Assembly (NCBI GenBank): GCA_003427395.1
Contig: BFEA01001199.1
Coordinates: forward strand, 7,710 to 33,657
DNA length: 25,948 bases
Direction: 5' to 3'
Source of the DNA: Chara braunii
Taxonomy: Eukaryota > Streptophyta > Charophyceae > Charales > Characeae
Shown here piece by piece: positions 9,318 through 17,879 of this stretch. The notes beneath the pieces were generated by a model. It was not told the DNA's origin. It saw nothing but the letters and a program-made list of their open reading frames with translations, and made no database searches. A program made the translations under genes and the position numbers. Position 1 is the stretch's first letter, and each line of letters starts with the position of its first letter.

Positions 9318-10920
9318 TTACACACTGTAGCGACTTACCTGTGGGCCGTCCGAGTCCTCCCTCCGAAGTATGTGCCTGTCGCGGTGTTCTCCCCCCCCCC
9401 ATGACCTTGAGTGAACCTGGTTGTACCGGAGGCAGGCCGTTACAAAGATGCGGTAGCGAGGTTACAGGACGAACGACGAGGCGGGCGAATGAAAGCTAGG
9501 AGTTGAAGAGAAGGGAAGCGAATGAGTGGGGGCAAACGTGCTGCGCAGACGTGCCAAGAGTATGCAGCGAGGAGTGGGGCATTTCACCTGAGTAGCGAGG
9601 GAGTGGGCAGCGGACCGAGAATCCGTTGGCAAACACATACCACTCACCTCGCGGGTTGGAGTACTGGCGGATGAGGTGCGGAACGGCTAAGTTAGCTGTT
9701 AACTAGTGGGCTACCCCTCTGACTGACGGTAGTGGCGTGAGGCCAGCAGTCAAAGAACAGATAGAATGCAGGGTGAATAGTTCGCAGCAAAGCCAGCAAG
9801 TGGGCTGATGTAGCGGGCCGAGCCTGTACGAGTAGGGAATGCAGGTCTGCGCGGGGGGGCTTCGGGAGCAGCCTGCGTTAAAGAGAGGGTGAAGAGGGAA
9901 TCGTGGGGAGGAAAATAGGTGTCTGGTTATAGTGGCAATCAGTCGGTTCGGCGCAGGCAGACTACGGGGCCGGTGGGTTGTACCTTTTGCATGAGTGTGT
10001 GCTACAAGTCACTGTTGGTTAAAAGTGATCAGTGTGAGTAGGGACTGGCTGCTGCAACTGGCCGCTGACCGTGGCATACTACGACTGGATGTTGTAGACA
10101 GACGCTACTGGCTATCGACTGAGAACGGGTGCCATTTTTGTTGACTGTGGACGAGCTGCAGCTAAACTGCGGACAAGCTGCTGCACCCGCTGTCTGCTGT
10201 TGATTGTTGCGTATTACTGCATATCACCGCGGCTGGCTGTTGACCATTGCGGCCTGCAGTGCAGTGGCGTTGGACCCAGAAGAGGGATTGAGTCGGGAAA
10301 GAGAGAGTGGATGCTGCGAATTGAGGGGTCGGTAAAGAGATCGACATCGGCAGTTGACCTCGAAGGTTTGACCAAGTTGCTGAAAGTTGGCCGCCATTGC
10401 GGGGCCCTCAGGCGCATCAAGGAATCAAGGTCCTCTCCTGCGAGTCTGACAGCACCCTCCTTGTATCTGAGAGACTGAACCTTTCTACCTCTGCCTTCCT
10501 TACTCTAAGTCTAGTCCATTGGTTCTGAGAGGAAGGCGGCAGGCGGGATTGCAACCCGTAATCCGCGCCAAGGCCTCTGTGGGAGGTTCGCCCCACAAAT
10601 TGCGGGAGCTTTGCCGGAGCCTAGGCGAGGCTCTGGAGGCAGGGAATTGAGAGGTAACTGTTTGCTTTCCCTCTATATACCCTGGTATAACCCATATCTA
10701 TACTTCTTTCTATGTTTGACTGATCGTACTGCATGCATCCTGTACTCTGACTTTGGTTTGACTTTCATGATCTAAATTCAGATTAAGTAAAGGAATGCGT
10801 GTGCCAGGGCAGTTTCAGTTTTGTTGATTGTCTGAAGGCAGATTGTGAACAATAGGGAATTGCATCGGGGGGAAGGGTGGGTGAAAGGTGGTTTTGCTTG
10901 AGGCNGACAGGGTCCTATGG
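9318..10920 (+). other. Non-coding stretch, CTG/GTTG-rich in part
   Basis: No gene is supported. Positions 10030-10270 are rich in degenerate CTG, GTTGAC and GCGG words. Two neighbouring hairpins, TGTGGG/CCCACA at 10578-10597 and GAGCCT/AGGCTC at 10617-10633, are followed by TATATA at 10674. These lie about 250 bases before the hairpin array; a promoter there is possible but unproven. Confidence 0.35.
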
Positions 10921-11744
10921 GGTCAGACCAGTTCCATAAGATTGGACGGCCTGACCGCTGTGTTTATTTTTGAGTTTGCATGGAGAGTCAGACCAGTTCC
11001 ATAAGATTGGNCGGCCTGATTNCTCTGAATTGTGAGGGTTTGACTGTGGCTGACTTTTCAGGGGCCGAACCTGTACCATAAGATTGGAGGGTTTGGTTGT
11101 CGTGTTTGATTGGGGTTTGTCTCGTTTCTTTTGTTTCTGATCGAGGAGGTCTGAGCAAGTCCATAAGATTGGACGGCTCAACCCCCCTCTTGTTTTATTC
11201 CGAACGGGTAATTCTTGCTGAGGGCAGGGCATGTCCATAAGATTGGACGACCTTGGACTCATGCCGCATACAGTGGATCAGAGAGAAACAAACCTGGCAG
11301 ATGACCAGATATGTTCCATAAGATTGGACGGTCTGGCCCAATGCCTCGCACATGCTAAAACCCAAAAGGTTAAATTTTGGCTATAGTTTATACTATGCTA
11401 TCTATGAACAGGCTAGTCAGGCATGGGTTCCATAAGATTGGATGGCCTGGCTATAGCTTATCATGAAATGAAGAGAGTATAACTAAGAGTATAATTGAAG
11501 GCAACCCTGGGCAAGCTGGGCCTTGTTCTAAGATGAACGGCTCAGTCCTATGCCCAACTTTTGAACATCAAGCTCAGAGAGGTATATATAATTTGGATAT
11601 TAAACAGTTCAGGGCGGCTGAGCCTTGTTCTAAGATGAACGGCTTAGTCATATGCCCAAAAGAAAGAGTGAAGTAGTTGTGGAACCTGTTCGTGTATGCT
11701 CAATGACTGGGTCAGGCAGGTTCCATAAGATTGNATGACCTGAC
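10921..11744 (+). ncRNA. Array of ten hairpins with invariant TAAGAT loop and covarying stems
   Basis: Ten hairpins lie at 10921-10956, 10986-11021, 11065-11096, 11148-11183, 11225-11255, 11305-11336, 11414-11453, 11516-11545, 11618-11647 and 11711-11744. Each has an apical loop TAAGAT and an inner stem of 3-5 bp. The inner stem is CCA/TGG or longer in units 1-7 and 10 (unit 10 has one N in it), but GTTC/GAAC in units 8 and 9. The internal loop is always longer on the 5' side (2-6 nt) than on the 3' side (0-4 nt). The outer stem has 5-9 bp and its sequence differs between units while pairing is kept: GGTCAG/CTGACC, CCGAACC/GGTTTGG, TGAGC/GCTCA, CCAGA/TCTGG, TAGTCAGGC/GCCTGGCTA, CTGAGCC/GGCTTAG. 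Loop-to-loop spacing is 65-114 nt and the spacers are unrelated. There is no coding potential. This points to a structured RNA read from the plus strand. I know no family that matches. Confidence 0.85.
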
Positions 11745-12048
11745 TTTATGTCCTATGTAAGTTGGGTATAAGGGAATAAAACATCGAGAGAGTACGAACT
11801 ATTGTTTGCAAAGTTTGACTTGGNGTGGCGAGAGTACTTACCCTTGTGGTTTGGCCTGCATGAGACTGAGTGAGGCTACTACTTGGTTTAAGTGTCAGGT
11901 TGATAGGTAGTTGCTTTAGAGGCTCGCCTCGTGCTAGAGCGATAGGAGTTAGGTCAATTCCTGCATCTTCTAAGTTGACTTTTTTTTACTTAGATCGATT
12001 CTTGCATTTTCTGGGATCCTTTGCTATACTTGGCTTTGTATAAATTCT
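11745..12048 (+). other. Non-coding spacer with a 41-bp direct repeat
   Basis: ATTCCTGCATCTTCT at 11957-11971 recurs as ATTCTTGCATTTTCT at 11998-12012. A TCTAAGT/ACTTAGA stem (11969-11975 with 11988-11994) lies between them. No ORF is present. The last N base of the window is at about 11,824. Confidence 0.5.
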
Positions 12049-12395
12049 GACAAGCTACTTTCTCTATGGGAAGCGCTGCCGAAATTTCTGCAAATCCAAG
12101 GAGTTAGTCAAATTTTGGCTTTTCAAAGTTCAGCTTGTCTAAAGTTCATATGCGACTTAGTAAAAGTTTGGAAAGTCCCCTTTTCTAAAGGGAGTGCTGC
12201 CCAAATTTTTGCTAAATCGGGGAGTTAGACAAAATTGGACTTTAGAAAGTCAAAGACTATCTCTGGTTTCATATTCAGGCTGATATAAATTCTGAAAAGT
12301 CACTTTTCCTACGGGAAGCGCTGCCGAAATTTTCTTGATTTAGAGGAGTTAGATTATATTTTGACAGGTGGCGATTCTGGCAATCCAACCTGAAT
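12049..12395 (+). repeat. Three ~122-bp tandem units, each foldable into a long hairpin
   Basis: The conserved box CTATGGGAAGCGCTGCC recurs at 12064-12080, 12185-12201 (CTAAAGGGAGTGCTGCC) and 12309-12325. A second box, GGAGTTAG, recurs at 12100, 12221 and 12345. Unit 1 pairs GACAAGCTACTTT (12049-12061) with AAAGT..AGCTTGTC (12125-12139), 13 bp with a 2-base bulge. Inside this it pairs GCCGAAATTT (12078-12087) with AAATTTTGGC (12110-12119), 10 bp with one G.U. Unit 2 pairs TTTCTAAAG (12182-12190) with CTTTAGAAA (12240-12248), and an inner CCAAATTTT with AAAATTGG. Unit 3 is weaker: ATTCAGG with CCTGAAT (12273 and 12389) and CGAAAT with ATTTTG. The two boxes lie in the internal and apical loops. 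The function is unknown. Confidence 0.75.
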
Positions 12396-13282
12396 AGGGG
12401 AGATCCTGTAGTTAGTCTACCTTTGCTTGGGCACTGGCTTAGGGGTAGACTTTGATTTAGTTGGTAGGTAACTTGGGTGAAAATGTGTTATGGAGGGTCA
12501 TCCCCATATGCTGATGATTTAGCTTGGGCATTGACCTGTCTTATGGTACAGACCTTTCTTGGACATTCGATTCAGGACTTGGGCTAGTTCAGCTTGATCC
12601 TGCAAGGATCATCATCTGTTATCACTGATAACAGGTCGGTTGCCGATTCGTCGGCTCACGACTCAATTCCTACTCGCTCCCCATAGTAAACCTAAAAGGC
12701 TTTAGCCCTGGTGATCTTTTTGTTTGTTAAGGGTTTCACCCGAACTTTTATTGAATGGCCATTTAACAAAGGTACTGAGTATTAATTGGGGTTGGTTGGC
12801 TGGAGGTTGGGGTTTGCATGGCTAAAGCGAGGGGTATGAGTATAGGAACTGGTTGGAGTTGACTCCGCGTAGTGGGTGGACTCTTGTCTGACTTTTGATG
12901 TGATTGCAGGTATGTTCAACGACTTGGGGTTTTGGTTGGGCTGCCCTGCGGTCACATATATATGTATGGCTAGGAGGAGACCCACTATGACTGTGAGAAG
13001 TGATCGTCACATAATTATCCCCCTTGTGCATATATATATGTGCCAGTGCATGTGTACCTACGTGTGGAACTAGTGTGGCCTGAAGTGCCCACGTACTAAG
13101 GGTCAGTCGAAGGTTGGGGTGAATAGAAGGGGGAGGGGATATCCCTCGCCAATTTCTTGTTTCTTTTCCTTGTTGCGATTCATCTTGGTGGAACGATAAA
13201 GTTCCGGGCGGAAGGGTCAGCGTGTTGCTGGTGATGCGCCAGACAACTCACCACCGCTCCAAACTCCCTCCTGCCCTAGAGG
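12396..13282 (+). other. Non-coding stretch with palindrome and UUCG hairpin
   Basis: No gene is supported. A 19-base palindrome with 9-base arms (CTGTTATCA-C-TGATAACAG) lies at 12616-12634. Seven bases on, GCCGA-TTCG-TCGGC at 12642-12655 is a tetraloop hairpin. Two short ACATATATATGT-like palindromes lie near 12954 and 13028. Confidence 0.5.
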
Positions 13283-13329
13283 CCGTCTTGCCCCGCACCC
13301 GTTGGGACACCTCAGGGTGCAGAAGACGG
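13283..13329 (+). other. Compound 13-bp hairpin
   Basis: CCGTCTT (13283-13289) pairs with AAGACGG (13323-13329). Inside it GCACCC (13295-13300) pairs with GGGTGC (13315-13320), leaving a 14-base apical loop. It lies just upstream of the first copy of the direct repeat. Confidence 0.6.
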
Positions 13330-13362
13330 AGAGGCCCTCAGGCCGGTTTTGCGCGTGCTAAA

Positions 13363-13589
13363 GGGTTACCCCCATTGGCTCGCGCTTCAGCCAACGCCTG
13401 AGCGTCGAAAGGGGACCCCTTGGCTCAGAGTAGGCCATTTGGGTGTGGGCACTACACAATGCGCCGTCATCGCGGGTACTCACGTAGAACTGCATAGCGA
13501 GATAGTATGTGTAAGTCCAGCGCCCTCGCGATCTTATACCAAGTTCGCGCGCGACACTCGTCGCATCCCGCACTAAAAGAGTTATGGGT
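13363..13589 (+). repeat. Diverged direct repeat, copy A (upstream of Penelope-like RT)
   Basis: Homologous to 14003-14227. The match is clearest from TGGGCACTACACAATGCGCC (13446) to GAGTTATGGGT (13589), and it extends upstream through the TTCAGCC and GTCGAA..GACCC blocks. A small hairpin ACGC-CTGA-GCGT corresponds to CGACAC-TTGA-GTGTCG in copy B, with one compensated base pair. Direct repeats flanking or preceding the ORF are typical of Penelope-like elements. Confidence 0.7.
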
Positions 13590-13911
13590 CAGGCGGTGAG
13601 ATCACGAGCGCGACACGGCCAGTAAACTTGGGGTCTTGGTAACGTGAAGCGGCACGTGGGCGGAGGACTAGCTCCGGTCAGCCTTTGGGGGTCCGTGTAT
13701 GGGCCTCATTATCCCGGACGCCGGGTAGCCTATGGATAGGATACCGGACCTCCTCCGCGAGCGCGTCGTTTAGGCTTATCCACCCCCTTTCCATTTTAGA
13801 GGGCCATCAGATGATGGGGGTTGGAGTGAGTCTCCTTTTTGCGTTTTCATGGTTGGACGTTATAGTCTGTGGCGGCCGTCAAAGTCAAACCCCTTGATGT
13901 TCGACCGCCAC

Positions 13912-13990
13912 GACAGCTTAAAGCTGTCTACTCAACCCCTCTGCACAGGGTGGAGAAGAGGGTGTGGTCTCCAACCGCGCACGGCGGTTG
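13912..13990 (+). other. Cluster of hairpins between the two repeat copies
   Basis: The cluster holds GACAGCTT-A-AAGCTGTC (13912-13928) and CAACCGC/GCGGTTG with loop GCACG (13972-13990). A CCCTCT/AGAGGG pair lies between them, near 13937-13962. It is probably part of the structured leader of the retroelement. Confidence 0.45.
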
Positions 13991-14002
13991 TCCATTGTTG
14001 AG

Positions 14003-14227
14003 AGATTAACCCTCAAGGCGTGTGTCAGCCGACACTTGAGTGTCGAATGCGACCCTCGAAATTAACGAGGGCCGCACGATTATGGGCACGACATAATACG
14101 CCATCATCGCGACTGCTTGCGTACGTCTGCATTGCGAGTCGACATGAGTTAGCCCTGCGTCCGCGCGGTTTTATACTAAGTCTCGCGCACGACGCCTATC
14201 CGATTTCCGCATTGGAAAGTTATGGGT
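14003..14227 (+). repeat. Diverged direct repeat, copy B
   Basis: Second copy of the repeat at 13363-13589, offset by about 640 bases. It contains the hairpins CGACAC/GTGTCG (14031-14046) and CCCTCG/CGAGGG (14053-14071). It ends about 450 bases before the first recognisable reverse transcriptase codons. Confidence 0.7.
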
Positions 14228-14681
14228 TGGCTACCGAGGGACTAGGAGCGTTGTTGCGTTGTTCGTGTTGTGTCGTTTGTGCAATGTGTGTGTGCGCGTA
14301 TGTTTTGTTTTTGTGTTCGTAGAGTGGTGTGCGCGTGGTGTGTGGGATGCGTCTTAATCGACCGACGTCGAGCCACGCTTGGGACTTCAGCCCCCCAAGA
14401 TGTCGGCCCGCGTGCGGGTCCGATAGGCGTATTACCGGGCGTACCCCCTATGCTACAGCGAACGAGAAACGCCATCGGCTTGTCCACCTCTGCGATTGCA
14501 ACCGAGTAGCTTTCGTACTGTGGACTGGTAGCTCGGCGGGGATACGCCCACCGAAGGGAGGTGACAACTCCCGTAAGGTGGAGGTAAGTTGTGCCTCGCG
14601 CATGCCCTATTCTGTCGTAGGGTCTCGCGAGAGGTATGGTTGGCGCACTCGGCCGGAGCGGCCTAAGGAAGCTCCATTTGT
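14228..14681 (+). other. Leader between direct repeat B and the Penelope-like RT
   Basis: T/G-rich at first (GTTGTGTCGTTTGTGCAATG) and GC-rich later. It is open in one plus frame from 14329 to 14799, but the translation has no recognisable motif and overlaps the RT in another frame. It is most likely untranslated leader or decayed N-terminal coding sequence. Confidence 0.35.
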
Positions 14682-16292
14682 GTGCTCGCGACGAGGTGTG
14701 TCGAACTCCTGCGTGACGCGGCCGAGAGGGTCCCGCGCTGCCACGTGCTGTGTAGGACCGATGCGCTCGACAAGGCCATTTTTTCCGCAAGTGATTTGAG
14801 CAAGTGTTACAAGCAACTGAACGAACACGGAGGAGGGATCTTAATGAGCAAAGTCCAAGCGATAAAGGAACAGACGAAGGGATTGGTCCTCATGCTCATG
14901 GACCACAATATCGGTGACACCATGGCGTCTTGCCCGATCAGGTACCAGAAGGTGATGCAAACCATGTTTTTGGCAAACCCAGCGTTTGTCAAGCGCCAGG
15001 AAGAAGAAAGTGCGATCCTCGAAAAATGCAAGAAGAAGTATGCCAGAGAAGACTACACACGAATAGCGAAGTGGGACAACAACGGCTTACTGGGATGGGC
15101 GTACGTTATCCCAAAACACAAAGACATCACAAGATGACGACCAATTTGCCCGTCGTACAGCGAGCCAGCCGGAAGAATGACCAGATTAGTCGGTAGGGCT
15201 TTGAACTTCATGTTATGGAGTCTTCCGAGACATTCCAACTTCAACTTAAAGAGTACCCAGCAGTTGATGGACTGTGTGGTGCCATCAACAAGACCGAGGG
15301 AAAAACGAAGAAACGAGGCTTGATTGCAGCCAGTTTTGACAGAAAGGATATGTCCACATGGAGCCATAATCGAGGCAGTAGAGTGGCTTATAGAGAAGTA
15401 TGAAGAGAAAGGATTGAGTCGTACACGGGTGAAGGCGAGAGGGAAAGGGGCGACTTTTGGAAAAGCTGTCGGCGAACTCGGGTGGATAACAGTGACGTTC
15501 GACATGATTCTGAAGTTTGTGAAGTACGATCTGGCGAACACGTTAATGATGGCAGCCACAACGATTTTGCAGCAGAAGGAAGGCATCCCGATGGGCAAGA
15601 GTAGCAGTCCTGCCCTGGCATGCGTGTTGTGTGCTCACTGCGAGAACTCGTACCTGAACACCCTGGGGGCAGACAGGAGATTGGTATACGGATGTCGTCT
15701 GATTGATGACGTATCCGTGTTTGTATCCTTCCGAATTGATGAGACAGGAAGCCTTGACAAGGCGATGCAAGTCAGAAAGAAGTTCGAAAGATGTTATGAC
15801 GAGAGATTGACTCTAAAGAAAACTGATGAAGCTGCAGGGACCTGGCCTTTTCTGGGTTGCGAAATCCGGGTTAGCATGTACCCCCCTTTGGTGTTGTTCA
15901 CAGCGACTATGACCAACAGGCCAACACTATTGAAGGGGGGTGACATTGTTTTTCAAGGGCTACAAGACTTCACATCTTATTCATCAACTCATGCTAAGAA
16001 AGCGGTGATAACAGGGTATCTACACCGAGTGTGGAACCACACCATGGTGAAAAAGCAAGCGGGGCCCACCCTCCTTGCACTGAAAATGGAGCTTCGAAAA
16101 CGGAATTTCCCTGGGCACTTTTTCGACTCACAACTGACATCATTTTCACAGGCCAAGGACGGGGCCTGGGACGAGTGGGTTGAAGTACTACAGGAAGAGG
16201 TGGGACAGACCAAGGAATGTTTTTTTTTTCGAAAAAGAACGGAGGCATGTACTGGGGAGTCAAACACGGCAAGGTTCGGAACAGTAGTTTAG
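14682..16292 (+). pseudogene. Penelope-like element reverse transcriptase
   Basis: The N-terminal part (14682-15137) has HGGGILMSKVQAIKEQTKGL and LMDHNIGDTMASCPIRY, corresponding to the conserved DKN-like block of Penelope-like RTs, then WAYVIPKHKDITR. A TGA at 15135 precedes RPICPSYSEPAGRMTRLVGR. Motif A, SFDRKDM (Asp at 15338), is in a different frame; two compensating indels near 15280 and 15355 explain this. From 15324 the frame is open to 16292. It shows QKEGIPMGKSSSPALA (motif B) and RLIDDVSVF (motif C, IDD at 15702-15710), then the thumb region. The usual aromatic residue before the catalytic pair is Leu. No GIY-YIG nuclease is visible. Beyond a run of nine T near 16218, another frame (16217-16495) may hold the true C-terminus. 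The enzyme would copy the element at chromosome breaks or ends; this copy is broken. Confidence 0.72.
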
Positions 16293-16406
16293 CCACTGAT
16301 ACACCTGGCCTGTACCCACCAACGGGCACGCCGAGGTGGGCAAGTGTTTTTTCGGAACTGGACCAGGAAATTGAGCAAAGACGAAGGAGGACGCTAGGAC
16401 AGATGG

Positions 16407-16535
16407 CGCGAGCGGGAAAACCAGGTTTTGAATTTTTGAATTTTTCAGAAGTATGTACGAGCGGGAGAAACAGGTTTTGTGTTTTAAATCTTTGAATTTT
16501 CATGTACGAGCGGGAAACGTGTTTTCAAATTTTTG
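16407..16535 (+). repeat. 49-bp tandem repeat, about 2.7 copies
   Basis: The word CGAGCGGG recurs at 16409, 16458 and 16507, exactly 49 bases apart. Each is followed by GAAA..CAGGTTTTG-like and TTTGAATTTT-like sequence, the third copy being shorter. It lies just downstream of the Penelope-like RT and may mark its 3' end. Confidence 0.85.
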
Positions 16536-16803
16536 TAGGCAGTAGGAATTGGAGTTGGAACTTTGAACAATATAAAAGCAAGATGGTAGAGGTAGAACTC
16601 ACCTTTCGAAAGTAGTATCGCCCTTGATGACGCTGCACTGGCGGCAGCAGAAACGCGTCGGGCGTTTGCCAGGACACTAGAGCAGGACGCTGCTCGCGTG
16701 TGGAACAGAGCTTTCACGATGTTTTTCGGATTCTTCGTTTTGCGCTTCATGTTGGATCTATCATAACTATTTTTCAGAGGGATTCTCGTTACTCTTGCTT
16801 TTA

Positions 16804-16899
16804 CGAGTCATCAGTCCGGGTTGATGTCGGTCTTCGAGTCATCAGTCCGGGTTGACGTCAAGTCTGTTTCGAGTCACCTGTTCGGGTTGATATCGAGTC
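16804..16899 (+). repeat. Tandem repeat of 24-35 bp units starting CGAGTC
   Basis: Units begin at 16804, 16835, 16870 and 16894 (31, 35, 24 bases and a remnant). Each reads CGAGTCATCAGTCCGGGTTG, or a variant of it, followed by A(T/C)GTC. On the minus strand the units carry CTGATGACTCGAA, but without a stem II or a proper GAAA box. Confidence 0.85.
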
Positions 16900-17147
16900 T
16901 AAGTAGAATGCTGTTCAGGACATTATGGACTGTATGATTAACGGATTATGGTCACTATGAGGGTCTGACGAATGCGAATGTGATGAAGTGGGTTGAATAA
17001 GAAAGAAGGGTTTTGAGATTGGAACTGGTGAGGAAATGAGTATTTACGAATGAACTAAGAAGATAATCACGCTTTGCTGTTTCAAACTGTGAGATGATTG
17101 ACGGATCGTTATAATCATAGTACTGACGAATCTGGATTCTTCACTTA

Positions 17148-17211
17148 GACTGCACACTCTGTGCGCAACGCGCCAGAACGCTCGATCGTTCTAGCATGTG
17201 GAGTGTGAGTC
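17148..17211 (+). other. Two-part hairpin of 11 + 6 bp
   Basis: GACT-g-CACACTC (17148-17159) pairs with GAGTGTG-AGTC (17201-17211), leaving one bulged G. Inside, AGAACG (17175-17180) pairs with CGTTCT (17187-17192) around CTCGAT. It lies just beyond the end of the minus-strand LINE fragment. Confidence 0.55.
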
Positions 17212-17241
17212 GAAAAGATGTTTTTGTTGACACCAAAAGAG

Positions 17242-17870
17242 TCATTCATGCCGAATCATTTGTTGAAAGGATATGTTGTTGAGTAGAGAAGTGTTAAGCT
17301 TGTAGAATCCGGGCCCTTGATCAGGCCATTTCCTCATTGTAAGTATTATCCCGCAAGTCTTGTGGTCTAGTCCTGGATATGGGCTACGTGGGAGGATTAG
17401 TGACCAGCGCAGGGCGCCTTCTAGGTCATTTGAAAGAAAAATAAGGTCGATTCGAGATTTGGATAACCGCGCCGGGTCACTGTCCCTTATGCACGTGAAA
17501 GACCTGGCTTGAGGGTGCAGTCGATGGAAGGTATCGAAGACTGAGAGGGTCCCACAAAGTTCAACTATCATTCTCTCATCTTCAATCGCGGCAAAAAAGG
17601 GGGACTCCTGAGGGTTCCACCTATCGAGTCTCCTGTCGGGGGTGGCGTTAAAATCTCCTGCTATGATTAGGGGGATACCTTCAGGGACTTGCATTCCGAG
17701 CCACCCCAGAAAATCACGCCTCTCACCAACCGTATTAGGGGAGTAAATGCAAAGTATGCACAGTAATTCTAATTCGAGCATCCCTAAGACGGAGGCCCGT
17801 TGCCCTTCTACTTCGTCGACCGCCCAATGAACTGGTTGGAATCTGGAATCCGGGGAAACCCAGAAGCTCC
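17242..17870 (-). pseudogene. LINE ORF2 fragment: AP endonuclease domain
   Basis: The minus-strand frame from 17952 to 17242 encodes, from about residue 30 on, an exonuclease-endonuclease-phosphatase fold. It reads FWVSPDSRFQPV, CILCIYSPNTVGERRDF, IIAGDFNATPDRRLD (GDFN at residues 99-102), SRIDLIFLS (166-169) and PGLDHKTC (LDH, 195-197). GPGFYKLNTSLL follows, as in plant LINEs after the nuclease. The enzyme nicks target DNA for target-primed reverse transcription. The first ~28 residues of the open frame are antisense to the plus-strand LINE ORF1, so the true fragment ends near 17870. The N-terminal catalytic Asn and Glu blocks and the whole RT are missing, so the fragment is truncated on both sides. 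Its sequence differs clearly from the nuclease of the neighbouring LINE. Confidence 0.82.
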
Positions 17871-17879
17871 ACGTTAAGC

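Larger units (their letters stand above)
16536..17241 (+). other. Non-coding stretch with a second tandem repeat and a long hairpin
   Basis: No ORF is supported. It contains the CGAGTC tandem repeat (16804-16899) and a two-part hairpin (17148-17211), both listed separately. The remainder is AT-moderate with no pattern that I can name. Confidence 0.45.

Noticed and set aside
9320-9360. Primer binding site starting TGGGCCGTCCGAG
   Set aside because: Its complement does not resemble a tRNA 3' end with a T-arm, and no LTR border lies next to it.
10200-10478. 92-residue plus-strand ORF and its antisense partner
   Set aside because: No recognisable domain, no sign of extension into neighbouring frames, and within a CTG-rich repetitive stretch.
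10921-11744. CRISPR array
   Set aside because: Spacing varies from 65 to 114 bases, the repeat stems differ between units, the setting is a eukaryotic retroelement region, and no cas gene is present.
14020-14799. Overlapping ORFs on both strands ahead of the Penelope-like RT
   Set aside because: They run across the direct repeat and hairpins, have no motif, and several begin at non-ATG codons.
16804-16899. Minus-strand CTGATGACTCGAA as hammerhead ribozymes
   Set aside because: Only three bases separate CTGATGA from GAA, so stem II cannot form, and the GAAA box is incomplete in two units. CTGACGA words at about 6748 and 16966 also lack the second half of the core.
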